A stretch of 64,000 nt of DNA from Ilyonectria destructans (lineage: Eukaryota > Ascomycota > Sordariomycetes > Hypocreales > Nectriaceae), in contig JAHEWK010000003.1 of the NCBI GenBank assembly GCA_020740775.1, positions 3,534,001-3,598,000 of the forward strand, in the 5' to 3' direction. Position numbers and translations under genes: made by a program. How positions within the stretch are numbered: position 1 is the stretch's first letter; the number at the start of each line of letters is the position of its first letter. The notes under the pieces were generated by a model, which saw only the letters and a program-made list of their open reading frames with translations, did no database searches and was not told the origin of the DNA. This document shows positions 22,200-33,800 of this stretch, piece after piece.

Positions 22200-22887
22200 T
22201 TATATCGACGAGGGGTACAGCATGACACGAACGGAAGCACCGAAAGACTTGGTGGGGAGAGGGGAGGTGAACTTGGCGCGGACAACGCCGGAGTTGCCTA
22301 AGCAAAAGAGTCAGTACGAGAATTCCATGTGTGTTCGTCAGAATGGATTTACCGTGCGGTCGGGTAACCTTGCCCCAGATCACGCGGATCTTGGTTCCGC
22401 GGATCTCCTTCTGGCCTCGGTAGACGAAAGCGACCTTCTTGCCAAGGTAGAAGCTGTGAGGCATGATTAGCATGTGACCCATGGTGATCCCCATCGTTCA
22501 CAGAAAACATACTTGGCGGACTTGGTGTCGTCAACACCCTCGATCTTAATCAAGCTGGTGCCAGAGTGGGTGGTGTTACGCGAGCGCTGGTAGCTCATGT
22601 GACGTCCCCTAAACCATCATTGTCAGTCCAAATCGTTCGTTTCGATTTCGTTCCGTGCGTCGCAAAATTCGATATCGGTTCGATGTGGGAATCGCCCCGG
22701 GAGCGAGCCCAAAGTTCTCAAATCGCATGCCGGGGGGCGGAGAGGATGTACTCACTTGACGTATACTATAGCATGTGCGTTAGCAAAAATCATCAACCAA
22801 TCCCCAATTCCTCGATTCCAAGTCGTTTTGGATCGCATCGGGTGGGAGACAAGGGAACTCACGTCTGTGACCGGCTTCCGAAGGCAT
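22200..22887 (-). CDS. RPL33: 60S ribosomal protein eL33 (L35Ae)
   Basis: Five exons (22887-22863, 22765-22756, 22608-22513, 22453-22353, 22297-22200) encode 109 residues, the usual length. All introns are GT-AG with CTAAT/CTGAC-like branch points. Conserved family blocks are [30 protein letters not shown], the near-invariant [16 protein letters not shown] and the end [14 protein letters not shown]. The protein sits in the large ribosomal subunit. Exon 2 is only 10 nt and exon 1 only 25 nt; without the 10 nt the conserved start (H-R-L-Y-V-K-G) cannot be rebuilt. Many introns near the start are typical of ribosomal protein genes. Confidence 0.95.
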
Positions 22888-23078
22888 CGTGACTGTGGTG
22901 TGGCTTCCGCCCTCTCAAAGAACCGAAGGTACGTGTGAGAGTCTGAGGAAAATGTCTTACCGAAAAGACCTTTACCTTGTTGTTGCTGCGCGTCGTTGGT
23001 GTCGTGATGTCGGGCTGAGGTTGAGTGGATGCAAGAATGGTGTGTGCTATCCCTAGCCCGAAAAATGTGCCCTTGAAT

Positions 23079-23097
23079 CACGTGTGGAGTTAGGGTT
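23079..23097 (-). promoter_or_regulatory. CACGTG plus telobox-like element upstream of eL33
   Basis: A CACGTG palindrome (23079-23084) lies next to AACCCTAA read on the minus strand (23090-23097), about 190-210 bp upstream of the eL33 start codon. Telobox-like AACCCTAA sites are known in ribosomal protein promoters of several eukaryotes. The assignment here is inference. Confidence 0.4.
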
Positions 23098-23219
23098 CGA
23101 AAATTCTCAGCCTTTTCGAAAAAATTACACCGCCACATGCAGCAAGCCACAACCCCCAAATCACCCCCACATTCAACGTCTTTTGAGATGCGGCACTTAG
23201 CCCAGGGAGTCACTATGCC

Positions 23220-23803
23220 CTATTGGAGATTATCCAGAATGGCATCAGCTGCATTCCACTTACCCGTAGTGAATGGGTCGGCGAGGTCGCTCCCTCGGCC
23301 TGTCGAGGGAGTGCGCAGGGGCTCAGTCTCGTCCTGGAACAGACGGCAACGCAATAGTATCTCCTGAGTTAGATCGATACTGCGGATTCGGTTCCGATTG
23401 AGCGTAGACCCAACCGGCAGTTCCTCCTGGTTCTCAGGGAACCAGCCGTAGGCGAGGTCAACATACATCGAGGGTTGTCGTGGTGGTAGAGCCACTGGAC
23501 TCAGTTGATAAACCCCTGGTGTGGGTTGAAGCCTTCGTCGATAACTTGCTGGCGGAACTCTCGAAGCATATCGGGGTTCTGGTCACACCAGACTTGGAAG
23601 CTTGGGCGGTGCTGGCCACTTTTGGCCTCGGACTCGTTGCCGTAGAGTTCGAGGGCTCGACGGTATCCTTCGTACCGCAGTCGGGGTTGCCGTTTGGTAA
23701 GGAGTTCTGAGAAGCTTGTGCGGTAACGGCTGTCTCTAGACGGGAACTAGTTTGAGCTTGGTGGGACGGCAAAGGTGGTTCGGCGTTGCACTTGCTGCGG
23801 CAT
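23220..23803 (-). pseudogene. Broken ORF of unknown family
   Basis: Starting at an ATG at 23803, the minus strand reads as a protein interrupted by TAG and TGA codons and one frameshift near 23468. The pieces look like a real, well-composed protein: R-Y-E-G-Y-R-R-A-L-E-L-Y-G-N-E, P-S-F-Q-V-W-C-D-Q-N-P-D-M-L-R-E-F and Y-V-D-L-A-Y-G-W-F-P-E, then L-N-R-N-R-I-R-S-I-D-L-T. I do not recognise the family. The stops can be explained by CAG to TAG and TGG to TGA changes, the kind left by repeat-induced point mutation. It lies between eL33 and a retrotransposon relic, so it may itself be a repeat. Confidence 0.45.
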
Positions 23804-24212
23804 CGCCGTGGAGATGTAAGAGAATGAGGCCAAGGTCCAAGGTGTGAAGTGTTGCGATGGAATTGCCCTGAGAGTGGGTGATGGTGGTCAAGTATAAGGG
23901 AAAGAAGAAAAAACCACTGGGGATTCCGCGAGAGTTTGTTATTGTTGTGGTGGTATGAGTTGGTATTTGCTAGCTGCCGTGCAGTTGTTAACCTCCCGTC
24001 AGCCGTCATGCCTTCTTAGTTGCGCAGTCACCTAACTTCTTTGTCTAGTGGTCTTGACTATATTCCCCGGAGGTCATATATATTCAGCCGAAGGTCGGGT
24101 TATTGGGTCCTAGTCTGTGGAGTTGTTTATCTGTAGTGCGATCGGTTATCGGCGTTCTTGCAGACTCAGTTGGAGTATTGGCGACCGACACCCTCGATCT
24201 TGGTCAAGGCAT

Positions 24213-25589
24213 TTATGGCCTTCTGTCTTCCGTCGACATTGGTGTCACGAAGACGGAGAATAAACCTAAAAGTTTGAATTCTCTCTCGTTGCGAGCGATA
24301 TTATGGACACCTTCGATCAGTCGTTGCTGTTGAGGGGTATGTGGGCTGACTGGCAGGTTCTCGAATACTACTTTCTTCGACTTATCTTTCCGCCCGGTTA
24401 GCTTGCCTTTCCTGGCTTGGCGCTCTATGAAGTCCTTGATCAGCTCGGGACTTTCAATAGTGTCTTCTTCCAGCAACAGGTTGTAGTTACTTGGGAATCC
24501 TTTTCACGTGATCAGAACTCGCGCTTGGGTTTTTCTTTCCCTCGTCTTCGGTGGCGTACATCGATTACGCAGTCTACTTCCCAGTGTTCATAATCATCTT
24601 GCAAGTCTTCCCGTCGGTCGTCTTCTACTTCCACGAGTCCGGTTCGGCCGACGGGTTCGTCTGCCAACTTGAGCTGGGCTACCGATATCACATCGTGGAC
24701 GTTTAGGCTGTCTTTCATGTCTAATCAGTATGCTAGGGTCAAGGGCGTAGGTTCTAATATCTAATCTATGGGGTCTTGTTCGTACAGTTGGTCGAAGGTG
24801 GTTTCAAGGAAATCTTTACTTTTGTGTCCAAGGGGATATAGTCGGGAGCTCAGTTTCTAGCTGTGCCAGTTACCTGCCAGGGGGATATTTATTTGTTAAT
24901 CCTCAGGGAACTGGATCTCTCTATTGCCTGCCCAAATACTTTTGTATTGCTCCGTAAGCTGCTGGACTTTCTGTACAAATAGAGTGCCGTCGTCGAAAAT
25001 TCATATACCCGGGTTCTTTTCTCGTCTAATTCCTAATTGCGCAGTCGGACTTATGCCGGAAGTCCGTGATACCATCTTGTGATACTGTCTACACCTTTAT
25101 TCTCCGAACTTATAGTAAGCTAATAATTCTATGGTTCTTCAAGACAGTGAAACAACAGTTCTGTTCTTGGCAATTAACTAGTCTTGTGCATTTTTGATGG
25201 TGATTCTTCCTCCAACTCAGGTCTTGTCTCCACCTCTACGTTTACAACTTTCTTTTCTGGTTTTGGAACAATTGTCCAGCCATCATCCACGAGAGGATCA
25301 AACGTATCAGCATAACAAAATATTGCGCTGCATTGTCATTGTACTTTAACTAGAGGTCGGCAAAGTGCATCATACCACCAATCTCACCACGCTCTAAGAT
25401 GTCATCTGAGGATAAAAGCCTCTTCTTCTGCGTAGCCAACTTGCATCTCAGGATAGCAGCACCGCACACACTATTTTGAATATACGACTTCTTGAGAATG
25501 ATTGGGGAGGTTGTCGCATAAGCTCCTTGCTCGAGGGCAATGGGAGTAATAGGCACTGCTAAACCTGCTGTTGTAGAAGGTGACGCCAT
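24213..25589 (-). mobile_element. Ty3/gypsy retrotransposon relic (chromodomain type)
   Basis: On the minus strand, degenerate frames show parts of a Ty3/gypsy polyprotein. Around 24727-24990 is the segment before the reverse transcriptase fingers (Y-P-L-G, then F-D-Q-L-Y-E-Q, then P-T-P-L). It is followed at once (24718-24400) by the polyprotein C-terminus: V-H-D-V-I-S-V-A-Q-L and a chromodomain with W-E-V-D-C-V-I-D and I-T-x-K-G-F-P, where x is a TGA in place of the expected Trp. The catalytic reverse transcriptase, RNase H and integrase in between are missing. An open frame at 25589-25350 may be the start of its gag. At least six stops and a 1-base deletion before the chromodomain Trp show it is dead. 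LTR borders were not found. Confidence 0.65.
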
Positions 25590-25789
25590 CGCATTTCGGT
25601 GGTAATGGCGATGTTAATGGCAGTGGGTTTGTTCCGTCGTCGGCGTTCCCAGGGTGTGTCTGAGATCTCCAGTTGGTCTTCCGAGGTGCAGATAATTCTT
25701 TACAGAGAATCTATATTTGGGGAGGTTTGTCGCCGGGTGCTCTAGGCGTGTCGAGGCACATGTGAAAAACATCAAGGTACATATTGTGC

Positions 25790-26010
25790 AATGAGTATTG
25801 CTATTTGCACATATAACTATATTCTTAATCCTACTAATAATTATATAATATCCTCCTAGAGTAGTTCAGAAGATAATTTTCTAGACTAATATTTAGTATT
25901 TATTTTTATTATAATAATATTTTATTTTATTTATTAAGTCTAATTTAATAAGAAAAATCAAGATTTAGTACTGCTTTTAACTGCCTTACACATAAAGCAG
26001 ATAGATACCT
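25790..26010. repeat. Very AT-rich, RIP-like tract
   Basis: Almost pure A/T sequence full of TA steps, sharply different from the GC-balanced genes on both sides. It lies at the upstream end of the gypsy relic. This is what repeat-induced point mutation leaves behind in ascomycetes; the attribution is inference. Confidence 0.55.
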
Positions 26011-26269
26011 TAGCCAAGCTGATACTTTAGTAAAGAAGCTTGTATCTGTGTGCGAATAGCAATACTCTGTGCAATTACCCAGAAGCGCCGGTGTGCAATA
26101 AACCCCGGGCCATTCCAGTGACACACCAACGAAATTGCCCAAAGCCCCAAAAGGCCAATACAACCACCAAGGGATAACACAGGAAATAACGCTACGGCTA
26201 TTTCCAGACAAGCTCTAAGGAATTCCCTAGATAGATAATGAATAGGTACTGGTACAGATAATATATGTG

Positions 26270-27816
26270 CTTAGTAACAGTGGAGATGTTTACAGACTGC
26301 CATGACAAAAGAATTCCCGCAGCCGGATCCCATTCTGGATGGTGATCCGCTTGCCATATTTTCAACATTGTCTTTTCCGCCCCAATGGCTTCTGACCTGA
26401 GCCGACACCGGGGAGGGGGTTGGTGCGGGTACAGACAAGAAGGTCGGACAGCCCATCCTCAAAGGCCGGACATCGATGTCCGAGCGATTGGGCAGTTTTT
26501 GGCGTCCTGGAATAAAAAGAGAAAGGGAAGCGGGAGAATTAGAACGCGCGTGCCAGGCTGATAAGTGAGTTGCCAGGCCAGGGCCAGGTCCCTCGTCGAA
26601 GTTGGGGTTGTTGAGAGATGTGACGACCATGGTCCATGGGGGAGAAGGTGGTGTATTCAGTTCATAGTGGGCCACGAAACGCAACAAGCTCTGGTAGCTT
26701 TTACGTGGTTAGGCCGCCGGGGGCATATCAAATCGACCAGGATCTCAATTCATAAGCTGCCCCCAATCTTGGTACACTATACCGTTTAGAGCGTCTCAGT
26801 GGGCGGTAGCTGAAGCGCAAGCTGGCCTCAGAAAGCTCGCCTTGTCCAACGGAAGTAACCTCGCCGACCACGGCGACAATACCGACATGGACAAGTCGGA
26901 CCTTGATAAGTAAGCAATTCGCATTGGGGTGTGGGCCAAGCTGTTCCATGTTGGGGTGCGGCGCCCAGGTCGGGGCCGCCACCACCGCCTGGCACCCCTC
27001 CTCACCCTCCCTCGCCGAGGCTAGACTCGGTGAGCCATTGATGTCCGGGCGAGCCGGGGACCAACAGCAGCGAGCAGGATGGATCAATGATTCATTTTGT
27101 AGAGTAAACAGGCCAGCGCGGCACGCATATCACACGGAACAGAGAAGCCGCCGGAAGAGCCCAAGGTCGACCCAAGAACAGCTCAAGGGGTGTCTAGACG
27201 GGCATAGCCTGTGACCAACCCGATGCGGCAAGCCAAGGCGGGCTGGCCAGACGTCAATCAAACTCCACGGAGACGTTGACGTGTGGTTGAACCTGCTTTG
27301 TACGGACGGCGGAGTTGGAGGTGGAGGGAGTGGATATGCTGCTCGGCGTTGCTCGAACTTCTCCGTCCTACGTATAGGTACAGCCATAAAAAAGGGCGAG
27401 CGTGCGGCGCGAGGTCCGGGAGATGGAGCACCGAGGGGCGGGCGGAGAAGCCCCAAACGCCCCAATCCCTGGCGATTGGCGTGGGATTCTGCGGGCATCA
27501 CACAGGGCCTTACCGTATGCAGTGAGGTAAGCTCGCCTGGATCCGCCTGGGTCTGCATCATAGCCCCGTCGCTCGCAGCCATTAGCTCCCCATCACTGCA
27601 TGCTCGTCATAAAACCTTCCAGGCCCTGCTACCTTTTACTTGGGCGTCACTTCTTCTTCAGATTCTCCTCGGCCCTGCTCCAGCTCTGCCCAGTCGCCTC
27701 TCGCTTGCGACTTACTCCATCTGCTCGTCGTTGGTCCCCCGTGGCCGATATCCTCTCTCTCCGACCCGAAACTCCTGCGATTTCTCTCCTCATCCTTCCC
27801 CAACACTTCGCCCGCC
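26270..27816. other. Spacer and promoter/leader region of ZWF1
   Basis: GC content returns to normal at about 26.3 kb. No supported gene. The last few hundred bases are pyrimidine-rich (CTCC/CTTC runs) and fit a ZWF1 promoter and 5' UTR. Confidence 0.5.
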
Positions 27817-29691
27817 ATGGAGCCCGCCGCTTCCACGTACGTGCCGCCACCCCCACCAAGGACACCTGGTGCTCGCCGAGCTTTGCGACGCTGCGATAGC
27901 CCGCGCGCGTTGAGTTCCGGACATATCGGGATCGCCTCGCTAACTGAGCCCGCCCTCTAGGACCATGGAGCTGAAGCAGAACACGACCATTATCGTGCTC
28001 GGTGCTTCCGGTGATCTCGCCAAAAAGAAGACTGTAGGAGCTTCCTCTTCGGTGTCCCCCCGCCGTGGTTCGTCTGTGCTAACCTGCTTGATCTCAACAG
28101 TACCCCGCGCTCTTTGGCCTTGTGAGCAGCATCCCACGACCACCGTGCAAGAGAAATCCCAAAACTAACCAAATAATGCCTCCAGTACCGAAACCAGTTC
28201 CTTCCTAAGGATGTCAGAATCGTCGGATATGCCCGTACCAAGATGGACCACGAGGAGTACCTCCGACGCATCAAGTCCTACATGAAGACCCCCACCAAGG
28301 AGTCCGAGCAGCAACTCGAGGACTTCTGCAGCCTTTGCACCTATGTCTCAGGCCAGTACGACAAGGACGAGTCCTTCCTCGTCCTGAACAAGCACCTGGA
28401 GGGGATTGAGGCGGGTCGATCTGAGACCCATCGCCTTTTCTACATGGCTCTCCCCCCCAGCGTCTTCACCATCGTCTCACAGCACCTGAAGAAGTGCTGC
28501 TACCCCACCAAGGGTGTCGCTCGTGTCATTGTGCGTAAAATTGCCGTTGCCTCGACGAGGCCCAGCGTGCTGACAAATTCCAATAGGTCGAGAAGCCCTT
28601 TGGCAAGGATCTTGCTAGCTCCCGCGAGCTGCAGAAGTCGCTTGAGCCCGACTGGAACGAACAGGAGCTGTTCCGAATTGACCACTACCTGGGCAAGGAG
28701 ATGGTCAAGAACATTCTGATCCTGCGATTCGGAAACTCTTTCTTGGGCGCCACCTGGAACCGTCACCACATTGACAATGTCCAGATTTCCTTCAAGGAGC
28801 CCTTCGGCACCGAGGGCCGAGGCGGCTACTTTGACGAGTTCGGTATCGTCCGTGATGTTATGCAGAACCACTTGCTCCAGGTCCTGACCCTGCTGGCCAT
28901 GGAGAGGCCCATCTCCTTCAACGCCGAAGATATCCGTGATGAGAAGGTCCGCGTCCTCCGCGCTATTCCTGCCATCGAGCCCAAGAACGTCATCATTGGT
29001 CAGTATGGCAAGTCTCTGGACGGCAGCAAGCCTGGTTACCGGGAGGACGACACCGTCCCCAAGGATTCGCGATGCCCTACCTTCTGCGCTCTGGTCGCCT
29101 ACATCAAGAACGAGCGATGGGACGGCGTTCCCTTCATTATCAAGGCCGGTAAGGCTCTCAACGAGCAGAAGACGGAGATCCGAATCCAGTTCAAGGACGT
29201 CACTTCGGGTATCTTTAAGGACATTCCCCGAAACGAGCTTGTTATGCGCATTCAGCCCAACGAGAGTGTCTACATCAAGATGAACTCTAAGCTGCCCGGC
29301 TTGAGCATGCAGACCGTCGTCACTGAGCTTGACCTGACTTATCGCCGACGATTCTCTGACCTCAAGATCCCCGAGGCCTACGAGTCTCTCGTGCTTGACT
29401 GCTTGAAGGGCGACCAGTCCAACTTCGTGCGTGACGATGAGCTGGATGCCAGCTGGAGAATCTTCACTCCTCTGCTCCACTACCTTGACGACAACAAGGA
29501 GATCATCCCCATGGAGTACCCTTACGGTATGAAACCACACTAGTTTTGAGACTGAATTCGCGCTAACACCACCCGCAGGATCTCGTGGTCCCGCTGTCCT
29601 CGATGACTTCACGGCTTCGTACGGCTACAAGTTCAGCGACGCCGCCGGTTACCAGTGGCCCACCACCACTGCCACCCCCAACAAGTTGTAA
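27817..29691 (+). CDS. ZWF1: Glucose-6-phosphate 1-dehydrogenase
   Basis: Six exons (27817-27836, 27961-28033, 28101-28121, 28186-28530, 28587-29526, 29579-29691) encode 503 residues, normal for the enzyme. It oxidises glucose 6-phosphate with NADP+ in the cytosol, the first and rate-setting step of the oxidative pentose phosphate pathway. The NADP-binding fingerprint GASGDL is at 21-26 and the active-site signature RIDHYLGKE at 183-191. The C-terminus carries the fungal block Y-G-Y-K-F-S-D-A-A-G-Y-Q-W-P-T-T. Exons 1 and 3 are only 20 and 21 nt. A consensus GTAAGT overlaps the stop codon, so an alternative last intron (29688-29772) changing Leu-stop to Phe-stop is possible. The start lies in a good context; a second ATG starts at 27965. 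Confidence 0.96.
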
Positions 29692-30847
29692 GTAATGCGG
29701 TCGACATGACGCATGATCGGCTTCGGGGATTCAACACGACCGGAGAATCATTTGAGTAACACTACTCTCCAGTTAATTCCGCATGACCGGCAACGCTCAC
29801 GATCGATCTCGGACCATGACTCTCGGTGCTTTCAACGACAAGGCACCAGGGATGGATGACATATGATGATTAAAAACAAAAAAGACAAGACAACGGAGGG
29901 GGTTCTGGCGAGCTGTTTGGCAATTGATTTTGGGAACTTTATTAGATGTATTTGCGGTTCGCTTTACTTGCTCGGACCATGCAATATTGGTGATGAGAGA
30001 GCACAAAGATTTCCAAACTCAGTCTAGGAACCGTAATTGCAAAGCCCGTACTTTGAAGTAGAGTTCAAGAAAGCAATCAAGAAACTTCCTCTCGCGATTG
30101 GGTGAATCTGTCTATTCCTGGGCGCCACATCCGTCAACCATCCATGGGGCTTGACCAGTGATGCCTTTATCATGCTGACATAATCATCGTCCTTGTCGAG
30201 CAGCCTTTGTTGTCGCATTTTTTAGGCTTTCCAGATCTCCCAATCTTTCTTGATTTCTTGGCATGGTCCGTGCACACAGTCTCACATGACCCAGCTGGTT
30301 CCCCCGGTGCTGTACCTCATCTGCCTTTGGTACCCGGAAAATCGTCAAAGGCTGCCCTGCGCATCAAGACCATCCGCATCTCACCCTCCTTTCGCCAAAT
30401 CGCGTTATCGCGTCGCCAGAACCCTCGCTACACCCTTAGACTCGAAATCAGACGCCATCACAAGCGAATAGCCGGTCGCGAATTCCGAGCGCCGTCGTCG
30501 CGCCCTCCGCCTCCCCAAAATATCATCGTTTTCGCCGCGCCAGCTCCCTCCATCACCACTCGAACCCGACCGCAGACCATACCCGCAACCAGGACACCGG
30601 AAGTGTAACGGCACCGAGCTGCCTGAACAGTTGTTGCGATCCCTCCCCGCGCCGTCGTTGTGTGCTTGGTGCATGCGATTTCGACTGCCATGCAGCGCCG
30701 AGTCCGACCCTAGAGATCTCCTCTTCCTCCTCATGACACGCAGAAGCGGATAAGCGAAACGACAAGTTACGTTCGCTACACTCCCGGAGACGCACATAGC
30801 TGGTCTTTCCGCCTCTAGGAGCACCCGGGTCACGAAACGATAGGTGG
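29692..30847. other. Spacer ZWF1 to MED14
   Basis: ZWF1 3' UTR followed by the MED14 promoter and leader. Short frames on both strands, none with protein features. No RNA gene seen. Confidence 0.5.
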
Positions 30848-33800
30848 ATGCCGGGCGTTATTAACATGGAGAATGGCGGCCAGAATGGCGCGCTCACCAC
30901 CCACGAAAGAGATTCGAAGCTCAACGGAGTAAATGGTACGGGCGCCGAAGGACAGCAAAATGCCATGGACAAGGGCAAATCCGCACTTGCTGGCGACGGT
31001 GCTGGCAGTGCGGTCAACGGAAGCGCCGACATGAATGGCCCTCGCCAACAACCACCCCCTCCAGGCCAAGAGTTGACGGAGCCAAGAATGAACGATCTTC
31101 CTGACGAAATTCGCCACATCCGGCAGGGCTTCATCCCCATTTCACTCCTTCTCACCCGACTTGCTCAATCGACGCATAACTCCCTCCAGGACAAGATCGC
31201 CGACCTAGCTAAGATGGCCGTTCCGGCAAATGCCCTTAACGGAAACGCCGCCTTTCCTGCCAGCGTCGCGGACGACTCGTCCAACGAAAATATGAGGAAG
31301 AAGGCTGCGATATTGAATTTCACCCAAGACATGCACGCCAAATGGGTCAAGGCTCTCGTCATCACGGAATGGAGCAGGAAATCCGAGATGGTCAGCAAAC
31401 TCATCGACCTCAAGTTTCACATCGATCAACAACGCATACTTTTCGACGCAGCCTTGGACAATATTGTAAATGTCAAGCGGGATTTGACTTTTGCTCGCAT
31501 GCCCAGCCCCGATCTGAAGACAGCTCTCCAGGTTCTCTCAACCGGAAAAGCTGCGTGGATGCCGGATGTATGTACCAATTTATCCCTTTGTGGAACGCAC
31601 GAGCTAACTCTTATTATAGCTTCAGTACATTGAGCCACCAGCGTTGACGCCCGATGAGCAAATCAAGTGGATTAATGATCTCAACACATTATTATCCTTA
31701 CGATTGAACCTAGAAGACTTCGACAAGATTCCTTACCACTTCCGGAACTACGAGATTGACTCTGGTCGAGTTACTTTCAAAGTCCCTGGCGAATTCGAAG
31801 TCGACCTTACCATCGCAGACGAAGATTTTGAAAAGCAATTTTGGTTCATTGATTTCAGATTCACCTTTAACCCATCAGCATCAGTACTCCCCGAATCCTT
31901 GAAAACCTACCTAGAGGCATACGTCAATGACGTCCTCAGCAAGGATGGCCTAGCCGGTTGTTATCAGTTCCTTCACGAGTTCGTCCTGACGCACAAACTG
32001 AACGAGCTGAAACGCCAAGCTCTCCAGTTGAGCAAGAACTCTTGGACTGGTACGCTCATGGTCGAACCTTTGAACCGAGCTCTCGCAATCCAATACTGGA
32101 CTTCTCGGACTCCTCCAACTGGCCCGAAAAGTTGGGTTTTGATCGCGGTGAACAGCGGTCGCAAACAGAATGGCCAAGTGAATCCAAAAGCATCGAGCTC
32201 ATTGACGGCAAAGTGGTATCGGGACAACAAGGAGGTCAAGGACACAGAAATTCCACTCAATTGCGAAAACTTATCAACAGAGACGCTTCTCCGAACGGTT
32301 GTGGGTCGCCACATCGACTTCATTCTCAGCAGCATCCACAGCAAACTTCAAATGGCCCCGCGGTTCCGCAATCGTGAGGCTGGCATGGTCTTGCGCGTTT
32401 CCCAGTCCGACCCGGCCAACTCGTCCTTGACCATGCATGTCGGATACAGCGACAGCGCATCTTTGGTGATGGAGCCTACGACGGGTCTCTTCGCTGTCAA
32501 GCCACACTCGAAGTTTACAATCCAATCCGAACACCAACTCAACAATGGAAAGAATCCGGCAGATGATGGTGTGTCCTGTCTGGAAAACGTCAGATGCGGG
32601 TTTATGGAAGACGAACTCAACCGCCGAGGAAGCACGATGGGATGGATCACCAAGAAGTGCCCTCTCAGCAACGAGGAGCTCAGATCTGTTGTCAAAACCC
32701 GGGAGTGGACGAGGACCATATGGCTCCAGAGAGATGGATGGGAGCCAAACTGGTTTGTTATGGTGATGCTCAGCCTCAGCGGCGACGAATGGTGGCTTCT
32801 TGAGGTGTAAGTTCAAATCGATCAACTCATAATGTCCATATACTAACGCTTTCTTTAGGAATCGGAATGTCCCGAATCATGCCCCGAGATTCCAAGCCAG
32901 GCTACCGCTGAACAAGGGACACCCTAATCTATCAGATGGCTTCTGGAACAATCTGACATTGTTCTCCACTGGCATGATCGCGCAGTCGGTGGACATGCGT
33001 GAGCTTCATCGAAATCATATCAAGAGCAGGCCGAACGGCAGTAGGAACTGGTCGCTCCCGCAACAAGTCCGACTTCCTTCCATTGAGATTGCTCTCTCAG
33101 GCATCTTCCCATCTATGGTGTTCGATAGTGTGGAAAAGGAGACGCCAAACGTCATGAAGACTCAAACCAACCCCGCTCTCGAGAACACTGAGTTGGCATC
33201 CATGGTGCGACTAACCACTGGCCTTAATCTTTCCACGAAGCAACCATGGGCGAACGACATTGTTGCAATCAAATTCAAGGGGGTCAAATCACCAAAGAAG
33301 ATGCCAGTGTCCCCTGATGGCACTAAATCCGACAGTCTCCTGACGTGTGTATCTGATGGCATGATCAGAGTTCGCAGACCTACCAAGTTTGCCGCACTGA
33401 AGGGGATGGTCGACCGCGACGTCTCGTACAATCCCCAAAGAGGCGAGTTCTGTCTGCGCATACATCATGGTATCGGGCAACCGATTCTATCTACTCTAAA
33501 ATCTCGAGTCATGGCTGTCGATCGATTCGTCAACTTCTTGGAATCGATGGACAAGGCAAAGGGAACCATCCAGAGTGAGTCGGTGACTCTGAGAGAGGTG
33601 ACCTTCTCATATGCCGAGCCGGTTCAAGATATAAACGACAGCACCACCGGGCCACCAAAACGGTGGCGAGTGGTATTGGATCTGTCCAAGGATGAGATTG
33701 ACGTTAGACTCGAGAAGGGTAATCCTCATCTCAGAGTTGTCGATCTGATGCAGAGTCTTGTGAACAGTGAAGGCGGCATTGAGGCCCTGATGGTTTGGCT

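Noticed and set aside
28500..29612. 370-codon minus-strand ORF opposite ZWF1
   Set aside because: It is the antisense shadow of a highly codon-biased gene; no introns, promoter or domain of its own, and ZWF1 is certain on the other strand.
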